In this document: positions 5,897 to 7,423 of the stretch, in pieces
Numbering within the stretch: position 1 is the stretch's first letter
Layout of the letters: every line of letters begins with the position of its first letter
Source of the DNA: an uncultured Oscillospiraceae bacterium
GTDB taxonomy: Bacteria > Bacillota > Clostridia > Oscillospirales > Oscillospiraceae
DNA length: 7,423 nt
NCBI GenBank assembly: GCA_904398675.1
Contig: CAJFPI010000089.1
Coordinates: forward strand, 1-7,423
Reading direction: 5' to 3'
Made by a program: the position numbers and the translations under genes
Notes under the pieces: model-generated
Seen by the model: only the letters and a program-made list of their open reading frames with translations
Told to the model about the DNA's origin: nothing
The model's database searches: none

Positions 5897-6379
5897 CTAT
5901 TTCAAGTTTTTGATATACCTGACGTCACATGCAAAATGTCCTGTCGATCCCAGGGGGCCGGAGATCCGCTCAAACCCGTATTTTTCATAGAACCGCTGGG
6001 CCGCCGTCATATTTCCCAGCGTCTCCAGATAGCACCTGTCATAATACTGCGCCGCGTACGCCAGGGCGGTGTCCATCAGTCTGTGCGACACCCCCGTACC
6101 CCTCGACTCGGGCAGGCAGTACATCTTCTGCAGCTCGCAGACATCCTCCGCCCCCTCCAGCCTTCCGACTCCCACGCCGCCGACAATCTCCCCGTTTTGA
6201 TCCTCCGCCACCCAGTATTTGCTGCCATCCCCGCGATAGATCTCTGAAAATCTGCACAGATCCGGGTCGCACCATGCCGTGCCGCTGTGGTTTGCGCCAA
6301 ATTCAATCAGGCAGAACCGGATCACCGCCTCCACCTGCCTGTTATCCTTCTCTTGAATTTCTCTGATGGTATATTCCAT
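5897..6379 (-). CDS. GNAT-family N-acetyltransferase
   Basis: This 160-residue protein spans a complete GNAT fold. It starts 'YTIREIQEKDNRQVEAVIR' (first strand and helix), has 'YWVAEDQNGEIVGGVGVGRL' (strands 2-3), then the acetyl-CoA-binding motif A 'ELQKMYCLPESRGTGVSHRL' with RGTGVS as the pyrophosphate loop, and ends 'NMTAAQRFYEKYGFERI' (motif B helix, a strong GNAT signature). It transfers an acetyl group from acetyl-CoA to an amine; the substrate is unknown. The 'EFGANHSGTAWCDPDL' segment marks a common bacterial subgroup of unassigned substrate. GGAG lies 7 bases before the ATG at 6379. It sits 91 bases after the small membrane-protein gene on the same strand and may share its promoter. 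No tie to the metal locus is seen. Confidence 0.9.
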   Translation of the reverse strand: MEYTIREIQEKDNRQVEAVIRFCLIEFGANHSGTAWCDPDLCRFSEIYRGDGSKYWVAEDQNGEIVGGVGVGRLEGAEDVCELQKMYCLPESRGTGVSHRLMDTALAYAAQYYDRCYLETLGNMTAAQRFYEKYGFERISGPLGSTGHFACDVRYIKNLK

Positions 6380-6470
6380 TCTTCGTCTCCATCCGTTCGC
6401 CCGTTCCGTTGGCCGCAGCGCGGCTCCGGCCGGGGCGCTGCTCTCCGCGACAGGAGGGTTTTCCAGCGCC

Positions 6471-6716
6471 TTACCCGCGCAGCAGAAAGTACAGATTCAG
6501 GCAGACCATAATCGCCGCAAAGCCCATAAGGGCGGAATAAACGATCCTGCCGCCTTTTGCCTGTGTGTGCCGCATGCAAAGCGCCAGATAAGCAATCCAC
6601 ACGAGATAGGCGATGAACAGCAGCCCGCTCCGATAGAAAATCAGCGATAGAAAAAACAGCGCGTTGACGATCTGCATTCCCTTTTCAGAAAAGAGGATCT
6701 CCCTGGCCTTCTCCAT
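6471..6716 (-). CDS. Small integral membrane protein of unknown function
   Basis: This 81-residue protein belongs to no family I recognise. After a short charged N-terminus (MEKAREILFSEKGMQ) come hydrophobic stretches at about residues 14-28 and 30-47 ('GLLFIAYLVWIAYLALCM'), a polar basic loop (RHTQAKGGR), and a third helix at about 58-78 ('IVYSALMGFAAIMVCLNLY'). This suggests three membrane segments with a positively charged loop, and the charge pattern puts that loop inside the cell. The ATG at 6716 is preferred because GGGGGTGG lies 5 bases upstream; a GTG at 6725 overlaps that site. A well-placed promoter upstream supports it as a real gene. It is likely co-transcribed with the GNAT gene downstream. 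Confidence 0.72.
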   Translation of the reverse strand: MEKAREILFSEKGMQIVNALFFLSLIFYRSGLLFIAYLVWIAYLALCMRHTQAKGGRIVYSALMGFAAIMVCLNLYFLLRG

Positions 6717-6761
6717 CCTATCCACCCCCGCAAGTCCCGTTTTGTCTGTATATTTGAACGC

Positions 6762-6791
6762 AGTATATCACACAGTCTCTGATAAATCCAC
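6762..6791 (-). promoter_or_regulatory. Extended -10 promoter for the small membrane-protein gene
   Basis: On the minus strand TGATATACT supplies a TGn extension plus TATACT (6767-6762), five of six to the -10 consensus. A weak -35 (TGGATT) lies 18 bases upstream. Transcription would start near 6755, some 40 bases before the ATG at 6716. The surrounding AT-rich block is short and stands out from the GC-rich flanks. Confidence 0.6.
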
Positions 6792-6871
6792 CTTTTTCAT
6801 CCGCTCCGGCCAAGGGAGCGCCGGGGCCGCCTGCGGCCTTTCGCCGCCTCGTCCCCTCTGCTTGCCGGTCG

Positions 6872-6915
6872 GAAGAAAAGCCGCAAGCCCCTGCGGTGCA
6901 AGGGCTTGCGGCTTT
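6872..6915 (-). terminator. Rho-independent terminator of guaA
   Basis: A perfect 14-bp inverted repeat (6877-6890 with 6902-6915), with an 11-base loop, is followed on the minus strand by TTCTTCC after the stem's own T-run, giving TTTTCTT. It begins 13 bases past the guaA stop. Form and position fit an intrinsic terminator. Confidence 0.88.
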
Positions 6916-6927
6916 AAATACCTTGTT

Positions 6928-7423
6928 TTATTCCCACTCGATGGTGCCGGTGGGCTTTGGCGTCAGGTCATAGAGCACGCGGTTGACCCCCTTCACCTCG
7001 TGGGTGATGCGGTAGGTAATGTGCTGGAGCAGGGCGAAGGGCACATCCTCCACCGTGGCGGTCATGGCGTCCACCGTGTTCACCGCCCGGAGGATCACCG
7101 GCCACTCGTCGGCCCGGCGGTTGTCCCGGACGCCCACGCTCTTGAGGTCGGGGATAATGGTGAAATACTGCCACACCTTGCCCTCCAGGCCGTTTTTCGA
7201 AAACTCCTCCCGGAGGATGGCGTCGCTCTCCCGCACCGCCTCCAGCCGGTCCCGGGTGATGGCACCCAGGCAGCGCACCCCCAGGCCGGGGCCGGGGAAG
7301 GGCTGGCGGTACACCATGGAGTCGGGCAGGCCCAGGGCCGCGCCGCAGGCGCGCACCTCGTCCTTAAAGAGCATCTTCAAAGGCTCCACCAGCTCAAACT
7401 TCAGATCTTCAGGCAGGCCGCCC
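6928..7423 (-). CDS. guaA: GMP synthase (glutamine-hydrolysing), C-terminal part (runs off right edge)
   Basis: The last 164 residues or so are visible; the reading frame is open to the right edge with 'GGLPEDLKFELVEPLKMLFKDEVR', so the GTG at 7389 is internal and not a start. Diagnostic GuaA segments are 'RQPFPGPGLGVRCLGAIT' and the C-terminal dimerisation domain ending 'VNRVLYDLTPKPTGTIEWE', which binds XMP. The enzyme converts XMP, ATP and glutamine to GMP in purine synthesis. The segment after 'SVGV' reads RDNRRADEWPVILRAV, differing from the E. coli version (MGDGRTYDY) but retaining the 'LRAV' strand; this variant form is, to my knowledge, common in Clostridia. The glutaminase and ATP-pyrophosphatase domains lie outside the window. 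The terminator follows directly, so guaA is the last gene of its transcript. Confidence 0.97.
   Translation of the reverse strand, partial: GGLPEDLKFELVEPLKMLFKDEVRACGAALGLPDSMVYRQPFPGPGLGVRCLGAITRDRLEAVRESDAILREEFSKNGLEGKVWQYFTIIPDLKSVGVRDNRRADEWPVILRAVNTVDAMTATVEDVPFALLQHITYRITHEVKGVNRVLYDLTPKPTGTIEWE

Noticed and set aside
6380..6470. A possible terminator between the small membrane-protein gene and the GNAT gene
   Set aside because: Only an imperfect GC-rich fold is possible and no T-run follows it on the minus strand.
6802..6838. Small inverted repeats (CGCTCC-N7-GGAGCG and GGCCGC-CT-GCGGCC) between guaA and the small membrane-protein gene
   Set aside because: Short GC-rich stems occur often by chance in this composition. 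They lack a T-run, and they are not placed to control a known gene.

Overview
The window looks like chromosomal DNA from a GC-rich member of the Clostridia, most likely an Oscillospirales-type gut anaerobe. This is inferred from the high GC content, the AGGAGG-type ribosome binding sites, a Gram-positive lipoprotein signal, the clostridial-looking GuaA C-terminus and the compact layout with hairpin-plus-T terminators. No marker in the window fixes the genus.

Left and centre (1-5830) hold a divergently transcribed metal locus. Leftward from about 3580 runs an operon for a FecCD/BtuC-type importer: permease (3530-2508), ATPase (2511-1723, overlapping the permease by ATGA) and lipoprotein substrate-binding protein (1677-529). 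A strong terminator follows (469-432), then the start of a class I SAM methyltransferase cut off by the left edge. Rightward from about 3645 runs a two-gene operon: a divergent MoeA-like protein (3738-4985), translationally coupled by ATGA to a DUF4213/DUF364 'putative heavy-metal chelation' protein (4982-5749). The operon ends in a 22-bp perfect-stem terminator.

Between the two operons, in the only AT-rich stretch of this half, are two copies of a 23-bp sequence (3562-3584 and 3601-3623). They match at 18 of 23 positions, and the second is an inverted repeat CGTTAT-N11-ATAACG. These arms resemble ModE molybdate-repressor operators. Copy B covers the -35 of a good rightward promoter, and a weaker leftward promoter lies between the copies. 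The simplest model is a molybdate or tungstate uptake and handling regulon: import by a MolBCA-like transporter, then metal insertion or storage by the MoeA-like and DUF364 pair, all repressed by a ModE/TunR-type regulator encoded elsewhere. Substrate and regulator are inferred, not shown.

Right (5830-7423) holds unrelated leftward genes: a GNAT acetyltransferase (6379-5897), a small three-helix membrane protein (6716-6471) with its own extended -10 promoter, and the 3' end of guaA (GMP synthase) with its terminator, cut off by the right edge. The 150 bases between the guaA terminator and the small-protein start hold the promoter and minor inverted repeats only. No tRNA, rRNA, CRISPR array, insertion sequence or phage gene was seen.
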